Source of the DNA: Psychrobacter pasteurii
GTDB taxonomy: Bacteria > Pseudomonadota > Gammaproteobacteria > Pseudomonadales > Moraxellaceae
Length of the DNA stretch: 33,311 bases
NCBI RefSeq assembly: GCF_900162815.1
Contig: NZ_FUGD01000122.1
Span: 1-33,311 of the forward strand
Direction of reading: 5' to 3'
Part shown: piece after piece, positions 25,043 to 32,759 of the stretch
Layout of the letters: every line of letters begins with the position of its first letter
Numbering within the stretch: position 1 is the stretch's first letter
Position numbers and translations under genes: made by a program
Notes under the pieces: generated by a model
What the model saw: only the letters and a program-made list of their open reading frames with translations
Database searches by the model: none
What the model was told of the DNA's origin: nothing

Positions 25043-25443
25043 ATAATACCGTATGAGTTATTTGTATTTGATTAATGCTAGTGCAATGAAGGTTGTCACT
25101 AGTCTGAAATTATTAGTTTTCTCGCTGTTCTTATAATAAGAAAACAAGTGAGCAAAGAATAGTTAGATTAATAATTATTATTAAAAGAAGAGGTTTAAAA
25201 AGTCTGTAAGGGCGAATTTAACGCCTATCGCGGCTATATTAACATAAAAAAAGAGTTAATAAGTATGCACAACTATGATAGTGCTGGTTAACTAACGTAA
25301 ACAAAAGTTTTTGATTGTCAATAAACGATAAAGCCCTACATTATCGGCAGGGCTTTATCATTAAATTAAGAGACAGCCTCAAACTAAGAGACAAGCTATC
25401 AATCAATAATAAACTGATTAACAGTATGTGACTCTAGGTAGGC
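25043..25443. other. Intergenic region upstream of rnr
   Basis: This 401-base AT-rich gap holds the rnr promoter region and, at 25327-25359, the hairpin that follows ydcH. Both genes run on the minus strand. No RNA gene or further reading frame was found. Confidence 0.5.
25327..25359 (-). terminator. Probable terminator after ydcH
   Basis: The 11-base arms GATAAAGCCCT / AGGGCTTTATC have an 11-base loop. On the minus strand the tract after it is only moderately T-rich (CGTTTATT), so strength is uncertain. Confidence 0.65.
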
Positions 25444-25671
25444 TTATTGCTCTTTGCTTTTTTGTTCTAAATAACGGCCGATTTCATCTTTTAGCGCCAG
25501 TTTGCGACGTTTCTTTTCTTCGATTTCTTCTTCACGGCTTACTGACTTAACCACGTCATTCTCTAGCTTGTCAATTTCGGTATCTAAGTCGTTGTGCTCT
25601 TTGAACATTTTTTGGAAGTGAATGTCTGTGTTTTTAAGCTCAGAGATTAGATCACGGTGTTCATGAAACAT
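25444..25671 (-). CDS. ydcH: YdcH/DUF465-family small coiled-coil protein
   Basis: This 75-residue protein matches YdcH (74 residues in E. coli): it starts MFHEHRDLISELK, has F-x-x-x-F-x-E-H-N-D-L-D-x-E-I, and ends in a charged helix containing K-R-R-K-L-A-L-K-D-E-I. It is almost wholly charged and helical, with a heptad-like spacing that suggests a short coiled coil. AAGGA stands upstream of the ATG. Its function is unknown. It is transcribed alone and upstream of rnr, with a terminator-like hairpin between. Confidence 0.9.
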   Translation of the reverse strand: MFHEHRDLISELKNTDIHFQKMFKEHNDLDTEIDKLENDVVKSVSREEEIEEKKRRKLALKDEIGRYLEQKSKEQ

Positions 25672-26212
25672 AGAATTATCCTTATGATAGGTTTTCTTTG
25701 ACTTATTAAAGACGGCAAATATAGGGAGCTTATCTGTTATATGTCACCATCCCAGGGGGTAAAAAAGTTATGTTTCTTATTAATCTTAACTAAATTGTAC
25801 CCAAATTAATTAAGAAAAACCATGGTTGAAATGGCTGATTTACTGACTAATTACAATAATACTAACACCACGAAACTTTGGTTTTATTTTTGGCTGATAG
25901 AGCATTTTGGCTGATAGAGCATTAAATAGGCTGGTATTATATTTATAATACAAAACCATAAGTGATATTGATTTAGTTTTATCAATCGTAAGATTTTACT
26001 TAATCGGCTTGTTGTTTTAGCGTATAGACTCGATAATATAGGTATGGAAAGCAGAGAAGGCCTGCAAAAATGTTCAATAGTTACTCTTTAATAGAGCCGG
26101 GTTTAGATAGATAATCGCTCAATCCAATAGGTCTTATCTCGCTACAAAAGAATTAAAGAAACTTTGTACTTAAATAATTATTCAGATAAAAATATCCTAT
26201 GAGGAGTTTAAT
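25672..26212. other. Long divergent intergenic region upstream of ahpF
   Basis: 541 bases separate divergent ydcH and ahpF. No ahpC and no reading frame of note are present. The region contains a perfect tandem repeat at 25888-25921, described separately, and otherwise AT-rich sequence. It should carry the ahpF promoter and any peroxide-responsive site, but I could not see a full OxyR-type site (four ATAG-like elements at ten-base spacing). Confidence 0.5.
25888..25921. repeat. Perfect 17-base tandem repeat upstream of ahpF
   Basis: TTTTGGCTGATAGAGCA occurs twice with no gap (25888-25904 and 25905-25921), about 290 bases before the ahpF start. It may be a doubled regulator site or a replication slip. 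Confidence 0.9.
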
Positions 26213-27781
26213 ATGTTAGACCAAGGTTTATTAGATGCAGTAAAAAGTTATAGCGAAAATATGACACGCCCAATTAGCTTCGTTATTGGTACTGGTGAAC
26301 ATGAGAAAAAAGCTGAATTAGTTGATTTCTTAAACCAAATTGCGGGTACTACTGACAAGATTAACTTTGATGCGGCTGCTACCGATGACAGCTTACCAAG
26401 CCCAATCAGTTTTAAAATCACTACGGAAGGCCAAGAGACCGGTATCGTATTTAGTGGTATTCCAGGTGGCCATGAGTTTACCTCATTAATTTTAGCCATT
26501 TTGCAAGCAGGCGGACACACTCTTAAATTGGATGAAAGCATTCAAAAGATGGTTAAGCGTATTGGTCATCCATTACAGTTCCAAACTTACGTATCACTAT
26601 CTTGCCACAATTGTCCTGAAGTTGTACAGGCGCTTAACCAGTTTGCGTTACTAAACGATAGTATTAGTAATGAGATGATTGATGGCGGCTTATTCCAAGA
26701 GCAAGTAGAAGCCAACAACATTCAAGGTGTGCCAGCGGTATTCTTAAATGGTAAGCCTTTCTTAAATGGTAAAGTCGACACAGCTCGTATCATCGACAAA
26801 CTACAAGAACAGTATCCAGACCTACTGTCTGCAGTAAGCGAAGACGATGCTGAGCAGCTAGAGCGCCAAGATGTGACCGTTATTGGTGGTGGCCCTGCAG
26901 GTGTTGCAGCAGCAATTTATACGGCACGTAAGGGTCTAAAAGTGACCATCGTTGCAGACCGTATCGGTGGTCAGGTGAAAGACACCCAAAGCATCGAGAA
27001 CTTAATCTCTGTGCCATTAACCACAGGTACTGAGCTGTCTGCTAACTTTGAAAAACACCTGAACGAATATGACATTAACATCAAAGAGCACGTCAGCGTC
27101 AAAGAGCTGGGCGAAACCGAAGATGAAAACTATACCATTGAACTAAACACGGGTGAGAAGTTTGAAACCCGCAGTATCATCTTAGCGACTGGTGCGCAGT
27201 GGCGTAAGCTGAACGTTCCAGGTGAAGAAGAGTACGTGGGTAGCGGCGTGGCTTACTGTGCGCACTGTGACGGTCCTTTCTTTAAAGGTAAAAAGATTGC
27301 CGTTGTGGGCGGTGGTAACTCAGGCGTTGAAGCCGCACTTGACCTGGCGGGTATCGTTGAACACGTAACCGTTATTGAGTTCGCTGATGATCTAAAAGCT
27401 GACCAAGTACTGATTAATAAAGCGCAGTCGAAAGACAACATCGACTTTATTACTTCAGCTGCGACCAAAGAAATTAAAGCAACTGATGGCAAGGTATCAT
27501 CTCTAATTTATGAAGACCGCACAACGGGTGAAACCAAAGAGCTTGATTTGTCAGCAGTATTTGTTCAAATCGGTTTGGTACCAAACTCAGAGTTTGTTAA
27601 AGGCTTTGTGGATGTTAACCGCTTTGGTGAGATTGAAATTGATGAAGCCTGTAAGACAGACCGCAAAGGTATCTTCGCTGCTGGTGACGTGACTACCGTT
27701 CCATTTAAGCAAATCAACATTGCGATGGGTGAGGGTTCAAAAGCAGCACTATCAGCGTTTGAATACCTAGTAATGCAATAA
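26213..27781 (+). CDS. ahpF: Alkyl hydroperoxide reductase subunit F
   Basis: AhpF is the FAD- and NADH-dependent reductase that re-reduces the peroxiredoxin AhpC. At 522 residues it matches E. coli AhpF (521). The N-terminal tandem thioredoxin-like domain carries C131-H-N-C134. The FAD domain begins [19 protein letters not shown], the NAD domain has [19 protein letters not shown], and the second redox pair is C349-A-H-C352 (E. coli has Cys-Pro-His-Cys). The C-terminal [15 protein letters not shown] binds FAD. AGGAG precedes the ATG. Unlike the usual ahpCF pair, no ahpC lies next to it within the window. A strong terminator follows. Confidence 0.96.
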   Translation: MLDQGLLDAVKSYSENMTRPISFVIGTGEHEKKAELVDFLNQIAGTTDKINFDAAATDDSLPSPISFKITTEGQETGIVFSGIPGGHEFTSLILAILQAGGHTLKLDESIQKMVKRIGHPLQFQTYVSLSCHNCPEVVQALNQFALLNDSISNEMIDGGLFQEQVEANNIQGVPAVFLNGKPFLNGKVDTARIIDKLQEQYPDLLSAVSEDDAEQLERQDVTVIGGGPAGVAAAIYTARKGLKVTIVADRIGGQVKDTQSIENLISVPLTTGTELSANFEKHLNEYDINIKEHVSVKELGETEDENYTIELNTGEKFETRSIILATGAQWRKLNVPGEEEYVGSGVAYCAHCDGPFFKGKKIAVVGGGNSGVEAALDLAGIVEHVTVIEFADDLKADQVLINKAQSKDNIDFITSAATKEIKATDGKVSSLIYEDRTTGETKELDLSAVFVQIGLVPNSEFVKGFVDVNRFGEIEIDEACKTDRKGIFAAGDVTTVPFKQINIAMGEGSKAALSAFEYLVMQ

Positions 27782-27853
27782 GCTGAGAGTATCAGTGAAA
27801 CCATAGCTTAGCGTTAATAGAACCTGTTAAAAGCTAATAAAAGCTGTAAATAG

Positions 27854-27889
27854 AAAAGCCACGCTACTTTAAGTAGCGTGGCTTTTTTT
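27854..27889. terminator. Near-perfect palindromic terminator
   Basis: Arms of 16 bases (AAAAGCCACGCTACTT and its complement) around a one-base centre are followed by TTTTTTT. It lies between ahpF and the convergent sulfurtransferase-like gene. Confidence 0.93.
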
Positions 27890-27929
27890 GCTTTGTTTGA
27901 TCTAAAAATGACCAATAGCTGGAGGGTTG

Positions 27930-28262
27930 TTAGTCGTCTAATTTATCCATCTGCTTAGCGGCTTCATAAAGGCCGTTTGAGCGGTTACCGGTACGGCAAA
28001 ACATTAAAACGGGCTGCTCAGCTTGATTAAAGTAGTCAGCAAAATCTTCAACATGTTGCAGGTTCAGCTCGCTACCTGCAAAAGATATTTCTTTGTACGC
28101 AAGTCCGGCTGCTTTGGCTGCCGCTTCAATCTCAGCACTGGTAGGCTGATCAGGAGCTTCGCCATCAGGACGGTTGTTAATAATAGTTTTAAAGCCTTGA
28201 TCGGCGATTTCTTGTACTTGCTCTGGTGTGATTTGACCTGCGAAGCTGACTTGATGTGACAT
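27930..28262 (-). CDS. TIGR01244/DUF442 family sulfurtransferase-like protein (copy 1)
   Basis: This 110-residue protein has the DUF442 pattern: QITPEQVQEIADQGFKTIINNRPDGE, then the active-site loop F-C89-R-T-G-N-R94-S, a C-x4-R loop like that of rhodaneses and related phosphatases. The family is often called a TIGR01244 sulfur transferase and is found near sulfide-oxidation genes, or as the N-terminal half of beta-lactamase-like hydrolases. Cys89 would carry a persulfide or phospho group. AAGGA precedes the ATG. A related gene lies 131 bases upstream on the same strand. Which reaction it performs is unknown. Confidence 0.88.
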   Translation of the reverse strand: MSHQVSFAGQITPEQVQEIADQGFKTIINNRPDGEAPDQPTSAEIEAAAKAAGLAYKEISFAGSELNLQHVEDFADYFNQAEQPVLMFCRTGNRSNGLYEAAKQMDKLDD

Positions 28263-28393
28263 ACTTTATGTTCCTTATTGATTGGTGACTATCTATTTTA
28301 CTAAATTAGCTGAGCTTGTCTTTATTTTCTTGTTCGAGATAAGTAGCTATTGTTTTTTATACTTATTGAGCTTGCTATTGCTGGGCAGTAAAG

Positions 28394-28720
28394 TTACAGC
28401 AAGCCTTGCATCAAGGCGCTTTGGTATAACAACTTGGCACGAGCTCCCGAACCACAAAACAGCATGATGGGTTTGGGCATCTTATGGTACTGCTCAGCAA
28501 AGCGGGCTACTGTGGAAGTACTTAAACGCTCTGCATCATAAGGAAGGTAGCAGTAATTTAAGTTGGCTTTTTCTGCAGCTGAGCATAGCATTTGGCTTGA
28601 AGGTTGGTTTTCTACTTCATTATCCGGACGAACGTTGATAATTGAACGGTATCCCATCTCAGAAATCTTGGGGCACTGAGTGGGATAAATTTGCTTATAA
28701 ATAGTTAAAGAGTCGCTCAT
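28394..28720 (-). CDS. DUF442-like sulfurtransferase paralogue (copy 2)
   Basis: This 108-residue protein is collinear with its downstream neighbour: GYRSIINVRPDNE at 23-35, a conserved Q39-P40, and the loop F-C89-G-S-G-A-R94-A at exactly the same positions. It is much more divergent, with extra cysteines (16, 46, 57) and Ala instead of Ser after Arg94. It ends a few residues after the last helix. The ribosome-binding site is weak. The pair probably arose by an old duplication. It lies 124 bases downstream of a SulP transporter gene on the same strand, so a transporter-sulfurtransferase unit is possible. Substrate and function are unknown. Confidence 0.82.
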   Translation of the reverse strand: MSDSLTIYKQIYPTQCPKISEMGYRSIINVRPDNEVENQPSSQMLCSAAEKANLNYCYLPYDAERLSTSTVARFAEQYHKMPKPIMLFCGSGARAKLLYQSALMQGLL

Positions 28721-28844
28721 GGTATTGATTGGTGTCCGCTAAATAAATTGTGGGGGTTTAGTGAGTCTGATTTTAACATTTTAAGCTCAGCCCCTTATTT
28801 TTTATTGTAGACATATTTTATTTAAGCGGTATTTCTATATTGGA

Positions 28845-30638
28845 TTATTCAAATTCTCTTTTTTGTATCGTTGGATATTCATCATTATAAGGATACTCAT
28901 CCGTTAGCAAGGTAATCGCTTGCATGGTGCTCAAAAAGACGCGCCCAGAAAGCTCCGTAATCACAGGCGTTTGCTCAATAATGTCCATAACTGGACCCTT
29001 AATGAAGCTATAGTGTAGGCGCTTATTGGCCGCTTTGAGTTCACGATTCAGAGTGATTAGCATCTCTTGAGCCGTCAGGTCGACATGGTTCACCGAGGAC
29101 ATAATCAAGACCAGCTCACGAGCTTTTGGATGTTGATTCATGGCCTCTTTAATGTGTGTATAGACCGACTCACTATTACCAAAGAAAAGGCTTTCATCAA
29201 CTCGCATGATTAATAGACTCTCATAAGTAACCACATCATGACGGTGGATATTACGAAAATGTTCTGTGCCCATCAGTCGACCCACGACGGCAATATGCGG
29301 CTGGCTCGATTGCCAGATAAGACCCGCAAAAGACACAATAATACCAATCACTAAGCCCACATTTAGACCAAAAGTGAGTACCCCAAGGAAAGTAGCTGCA
29401 AAGCTTAAGGCATCTAGACGGTCAGTCTTCAATGCTGTTTTAAAGGTCTCTACATCTATCAAGCTAAGGATAGACGCCATAATCATAGCCCCTAACAGGG
29501 CATAGGGTAAGGGGGCGATAATGTCACCCAAGACCAATAATGTGGCCACCATAATAAGGACAGTAATGATGCTGGCCAAAGGAGTCTTGGCACCTGAATC
29601 AACATTAATGGCAGTACGTGAAAACCCTCCAGCTACTGGAAAGCTTTGGCTAAAGCCCCCTGCTATATTGGCCAAGCCCAGTCCTTGAAGCTCTTTATTG
29701 GCATCAAACTTCTCACCTCGCAGCCGAGCGTAAGTGCTAGCAACAGAGCTACTAGAGACGAAGACAATTAAGGCCATCAGCCCTGCGGTAGGTAATAAAG
29801 TGGCGGCCTGAGAGAGGGAGTCAAACTTGGGTACAGATAACATAGGCAGGCCAGATGGAATCTCGCCGATAACACGAATGCCTTTGCTTGACCAGTGACC
29901 AAAGTAGCTTAAAGCAATAGCAACTATGACCACTAGCAAAGGAAATAAGCGTCCTGCCCACTTAGCTTTAGAGGAAGATAGCCAAGACTGCCATAGCAGA
30001 TGACTGGCATAGCGGTTTAGCATAAATAGCGTAAAAGCAATCCCCCCAATAATAAAGGTGGGCAAATGAAAGGTGGCCAATTGCGTAAACAAGGTTGTAG
30101 CGTAACCTGGTAACGTGTTACCGCTAACAGCAATGTTGGTAATATATTTTAATTGGCTGACAAATATCAACACCGCAGCACCGCTAACGAAGCCTGCTGA
30201 CACGCCGCGGCTGATGAACTGCATAATCCAGCCAAGCTTGAGCTTGCCGGCGAGCCAAAGTATGGCTCCCATCATCAGCGCCAGTAAGCTTGCGAGCATG
30301 ATGTACTGCACACTGCCTTCTACGGCTAAGCCATGCAGACTACTGGCTGTCATAATAGCTGTGATAGCCACAGCGCCAATGGCTTGGACATTACTTGAGC
30401 CCACCCAAGCATAAACCAATACCGGTATTATGGAGGCGTAAAGCCCGTAAACGGGTGGCAAGCCTGCCAGAACTGCGTAGCCCAAACTTTGAGGGATAAC
30501 TAAGATGCCTACCACCAGTCCTGCAATGATATCGGCTGGTAGGCGAGAGGTATCATAAGTCGATACCCAGTTAGGGATTAACTTAGCAAGCCAGCTGTTA
30601 TTTTCAAGATGATTAGCTGAGGTTTGTTTATCCGCCAC
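28845..30638 (-). CDS. SulP-family inorganic anion transporter with STAS domain
   Basis: This 597-residue protein has the SulP/SLC26 layout: an N-terminal SWLAKLIPNW cytoplasmic start, about 12-14 membrane segments with the family marks ADIIAGLVVGILVIPQSLGY and AGLPPVYGLYASIIP, a conserved GGFSQSFPVAGGFSRTAIN loop (about 330-350), and a C-terminal STAS domain (about 455-570) with R-V-D-E-S-L-F-F-G-N and SSVNHVDLTA. SulP proteins move sulfate, bicarbonate, chloride or dicarboxylates; the sequence alone does not decide. Translation starts at GTG with GAGG upstream. It is divergent from trxC and followed on the same strand by two DUF442 genes, which favours a sulfur oxyanion, as an inference only. 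Confidence 0.92.
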   Translation of the reverse strand: MADKQTSANHLENNSWLAKLIPNWVSTYDTSRLPADIIAGLVVGILVIPQSLGYAVLAGLPPVYGLYASIIPVLVYAWVGSSNVQAIGAVAITAIMTASSLHGLAVEGSVQYIMLASLLALMMGAILWLAGKLKLGWIMQFISRGVSAGFVSGAAVLIFVSQLKYITNIAVSGNTLPGYATTLFTQLATFHLPTFIIGGIAFTLFMLNRYASHLLWQSWLSSSKAKWAGRLFPLLVVIVAIALSYFGHWSSKGIRVIGEIPSGLPMLSVPKFDSLSQAATLLPTAGLMALIVFVSSSSVASTYARLRGEKFDANKELQGLGLANIAGGFSQSFPVAGGFSRTAINVDSGAKTPLASIITVLIMVATLLVLGDIIAPLPYALLGAMIMASILSLIDVETFKTALKTDRLDALSFAATFLGVLTFGLNVGLVIGIIVSFAGLIWQSSQPHIAVVGRLMGTEHFRNIHRHDVVTYESLLIMRVDESLFFGNSESVYTHIKEAMNQHPKARELVLIMSSVNHVDLTAQEMLITLNRELKAANKRLHYSFIKGPVMDIIEQTPVITELSGRVFLSTMQAITLLTDEYPYNDEYPTIQKREFE

Positions 30639-30691
30639 GGTAGCCTCTTATTTAAGACCGGTTAATGTGAGTTGTTGATTATTACAATTGC

Positions 30692-30706
30692 ATAGGCTTT
30701 GCCTAT
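30692..30706. promoter_or_regulatory. Inverted repeat between sulP-type gene and trxC
   Basis: ATAGGC-TTT-GCCTAT is an exact six-base inverted repeat, 54 bases upstream of the SulP start in the 228-base divergent gap. TATAAT-like sequences follow at 30734-30747. It could be an operator or a leader hairpin. Confidence 0.35.
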
Positions 30707-30866
30707 TGAAATTCAGAGCTAAGTATCAATATATATAATTGTATAATATAACAAACTGCAGAAGAAGAGATGACTATTTGTATAAGGTAAGTGTATTTGA
30801 TCTGGGTTAGTTATTAAACTCTATCCCTAGACAGTATATTTACCATAATCTAGAAGGTATAAAACT

Positions 30867-31304
30867 ATGAGTAACTCACAATCATTACATCTGGTGTGCC
30901 CGCAATGTGCCGCAACCAATAGAGTCCCTACCGAGCGTATGAACCAAAATCCGGTATGTGGGAAATGTCAAAGTCCCTTATTGACAGCAGCACCTGTGGT
31001 ATTAACGGGTCAAACCGGCCATAAAACCATTCAAAAAAATGAGGTGTTAACTATCGTCGACTTTTGGGCAAGTTGGTGTCAGCCGTGTCACATGATGGCG
31101 CCACAATTTGAGCAGGCGGCCAAGCAGTTGCCGAACGTGGTATTTGCTAAGTTACAGACCGATAAGTTTGAGCAAGCTGCAGCCCCCTATGGTATTCGCA
31201 GCTTACCGACTATGGTTGCTTTTAAAGGAGGCAAAGAAATTGCTCGGCAGTCAGGAGCGCTACCGAGCAATCAAATTGTGCGATGGGTACAGTCTTTAGC
31301 CTAA
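30867..31304 (+). CDS. trxC: Thioredoxin 2 (TrxC-type) with a CQPC active site
   Basis: This 145-residue protein has the TrxC layout: an N-terminal zinc ribbon with Cys11/Cys14 and Cys31/Cys34, then a thioredoxin domain with VDFWASWCQPC and the cis-proline loop IRSLPTMVAFKGG. E. coli TrxC (139 residues) is a cytosolic, OxyR-induced reductant that tolerates oxidation. The active site here is C71-Q-P-C74 rather than the near-universal CGPC, and the residue after it is His75 rather than Arg or Lys, which should shift the redox potential or substrate choice. AAGG precedes the ATG. It is divergent from the SulP transporter. Confidence 0.93.
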   Translation: MSNSQSLHLVCPQCAATNRVPTERMNQNPVCGKCQSPLLTAAPVVLTGQTGHKTIQKNEVLTIVDFWASWCQPCHMMAPQFEQAAKQLPNVVFAKLQTDKFEQAAAPYGIRSLPTMVAFKGGKEIARQSGALPSNQIVRWVQSLA

Positions 31305-31325
31305 AATTGGCTTAAATCAAAACTG

Positions 31326-31353
31326 CCCGCAATTAAACTTACCCGCAATTAAA
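31326..31353. repeat. Short direct repeat between trxC and anmK
   Basis: CCCGCAATTAAA occurs at 31326-31337 and 31342-31353, a 16-base period. It fills the 63-base gap between the two convergent genes, where no proper terminator is seen. Confidence 0.8.
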
Positions 31354-31367
31354 GCGAAAGCTTTGGG

Positions 31368-32666
31368 TTAGGCAAAACACACCTGGCCCAATACCACATC
31401 TTTACTAGCACCAGTCACCGCAGGCAGGTTGCCGGCTTGACCCATGATGGTTTGACGCGCCAGCCAAGCAAAGGCCATGGCTTCCACCCAAGTAGGTGAG
31501 ACACCAAACTCTTGGCTGGTAGCCACCTGCCATTCAGGCAATTGTTTGGCGATTTGAGCAATTAAATTCGGGTTATAAGCACCGCCGCCACAGACGATGA
31601 GGTTGCCAGGCTGCAGGCTCAATCGGTCGGTCTCAATCTGAATGGCTTCACAGAGACTTTGAGAGGTAAGTTGAGTCAATGTGGCCTGTACTGAAGCAGC
31701 ATCAACGGTTTGCTTTGTCTCAAGGCTAAACTGCTCAAGTTGCTGAGTAAGCCAACCTAAATTGAACTCTTCTCGGCCTGTGCTTTTAGGGGCGCTTTGG
31801 CCAAAGTAGGGATGAGCCATAAACTGGGTCAATAGCTCTGAGTTTACTGTACCTGACTGTGCCCACTGGCCTGCGTCATCATAAAGTGTTGTAGAGTCAG
31901 GATGATGGTCCTGGTACCAAGCATCTAGTAGAATATTTGCTGGGCCTGTATCGTAGCCAATAACTTTATCGGCTTGCTTCGCCGGTAGTACAGTAATATT
32001 GGCGATACCGCCTAGATTAACCACAATCAAATCTTTGTCAGATTGGGTAGCATCAGCAAACAGTGCCAAATGAAAAGCTGGGGCTAACGGAGCGCCCTGA
32101 CCACCCACGGCCATATCTCTACGACGAAAGTCGGTCACCACACTGATACCAGTACGTTCAGCAATTACATTTGGGTCAACCAACTGCAAGCTAAAGCCTA
32201 ATTTAGGGCGATGGCGCACGGTTTGACCATGACAGCCGATGGCTAGGATATCATCGGCACTAATCCCTGACTGTTGTAGCAACTCATTCACCACAGTGCT
32301 AGCAAACTCAGCATACTCGCGGCTTGCCCAGCCAAACCATTCCAGTTCGCTGTGAGGCTGCTGCTCTAAAATAATATTTTTTACAGGGTGGGACAGATTG
32401 GTGATGCCATTGGGCTGGCATAATGCCAACAAGGTATCGCGTAGGTATTCTGGGAACGGCTTGGTATGAGTAGCGATAATCTTCTCGTTATCAGACTCAT
32501 CGAACTGACAAATGACCGCATCCATACCATCAAGGCTGGTGCCTGACATCATGCCGATGTAGTAGCCGGTATCAAAGTTGTCAAATAGAGTCTCGGATAA
32601 AGCAGACTCCAACTCTTGTAAGTCGTCTAAAGTGCTATCGTTTGGGGTTGGTTCGGTATTTGTCAT
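31368..32666 (-). CDS. anmK: Anhydro-N-acetylmuramic acid kinase
   Basis: AnmK phosphorylates and opens 1,6-anhydro-MurNAc to MurNAc-6-phosphate during recycling of cell-wall fragments. The signature YYIGMMSGTSLDGMDAV (about 35-51) starts the kinase fold; GCHGQTVRHRP, R-R-R-D-M-A-V-G-G-Q-G-A-P-L (catalytic-site region), VNLGGIANITVLP (ATP site) and GYDTGPANILLDAW follow. At 432 residues it exceeds E. coli AnmK (369), through an acidic N-terminal extension of about 35 residues and insertions. No alternative ATG exists before the signature. A terminator-like hairpin sits only about 20 bases upstream of the start, and the ribosome-binding site is weak. Confidence 0.94.
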   Translation of the reverse strand: MTNTEPTPNDSTLDDLQELESALSETLFDNFDTGYYIGMMSGTSLDGMDAVICQFDESDNEKIIATHTKPFPEYLRDTLLALCQPNGITNLSHPVKNIILEQQPHSELEWFGWASREYAEFASTVVNELLQQSGISADDILAIGCHGQTVRHRPKLGFSLQLVDPNVIAERTGISVVTDFRRRDMAVGGQGAPLAPAFHLALFADATQSDKDLIVVNLGGIANITVLPAKQADKVIGYDTGPANILLDAWYQDHHPDSTTLYDDAGQWAQSGTVNSELLTQFMAHPYFGQSAPKSTGREEFNLGWLTQQLEQFSLETKQTVDAASVQATLTQLTSQSLCEAIQIETDRLSLQPGNLIVCGGGAYNPNLIAQIAKQLPEWQVATSQEFGVSPTWVEAMAFAWLARQTIMGQAGNLPAVTGASKDVVLGQVCFA

Positions 32667-32686
32667 AGGCCTGCTGCATTAGTTGC

Positions 32687-32726
32687 AATAAAAAAGGGTA
32701 GGCTGCCGTGAAGCAGCGTTACCCTT
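32687..32726 (-). terminator. Terminator-like hairpin just upstream of anmK
   Basis: On the minus strand, AAGGGTAA-CGCTGC pairs with GCAGCC-TACCCTT and is followed by seven T's. The T-run ends about 20 bases before the anmK ATG. It may end a gene further right, now separated by the IS sequence, or act as an attenuator. Confidence 0.7.
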
Positions 32727-32759
32727 ATTATAACAAAAGGCGCTTAGATAAGTTTTTTA

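Noticed and set aside
25896..25929. OxyR binding site in the ATAG-rich repeat before ahpF
   Set aside because: ATAG elements are spaced 17 and 12 bases apart, not about ten, and the paired CTAT halves are missing.
28282..28467. Plus-strand frame across the gap between the DUF442 copies
   Set aside because: It runs antisense to the end of copy 2, has no ribosome-binding site and shows no family resemblance.
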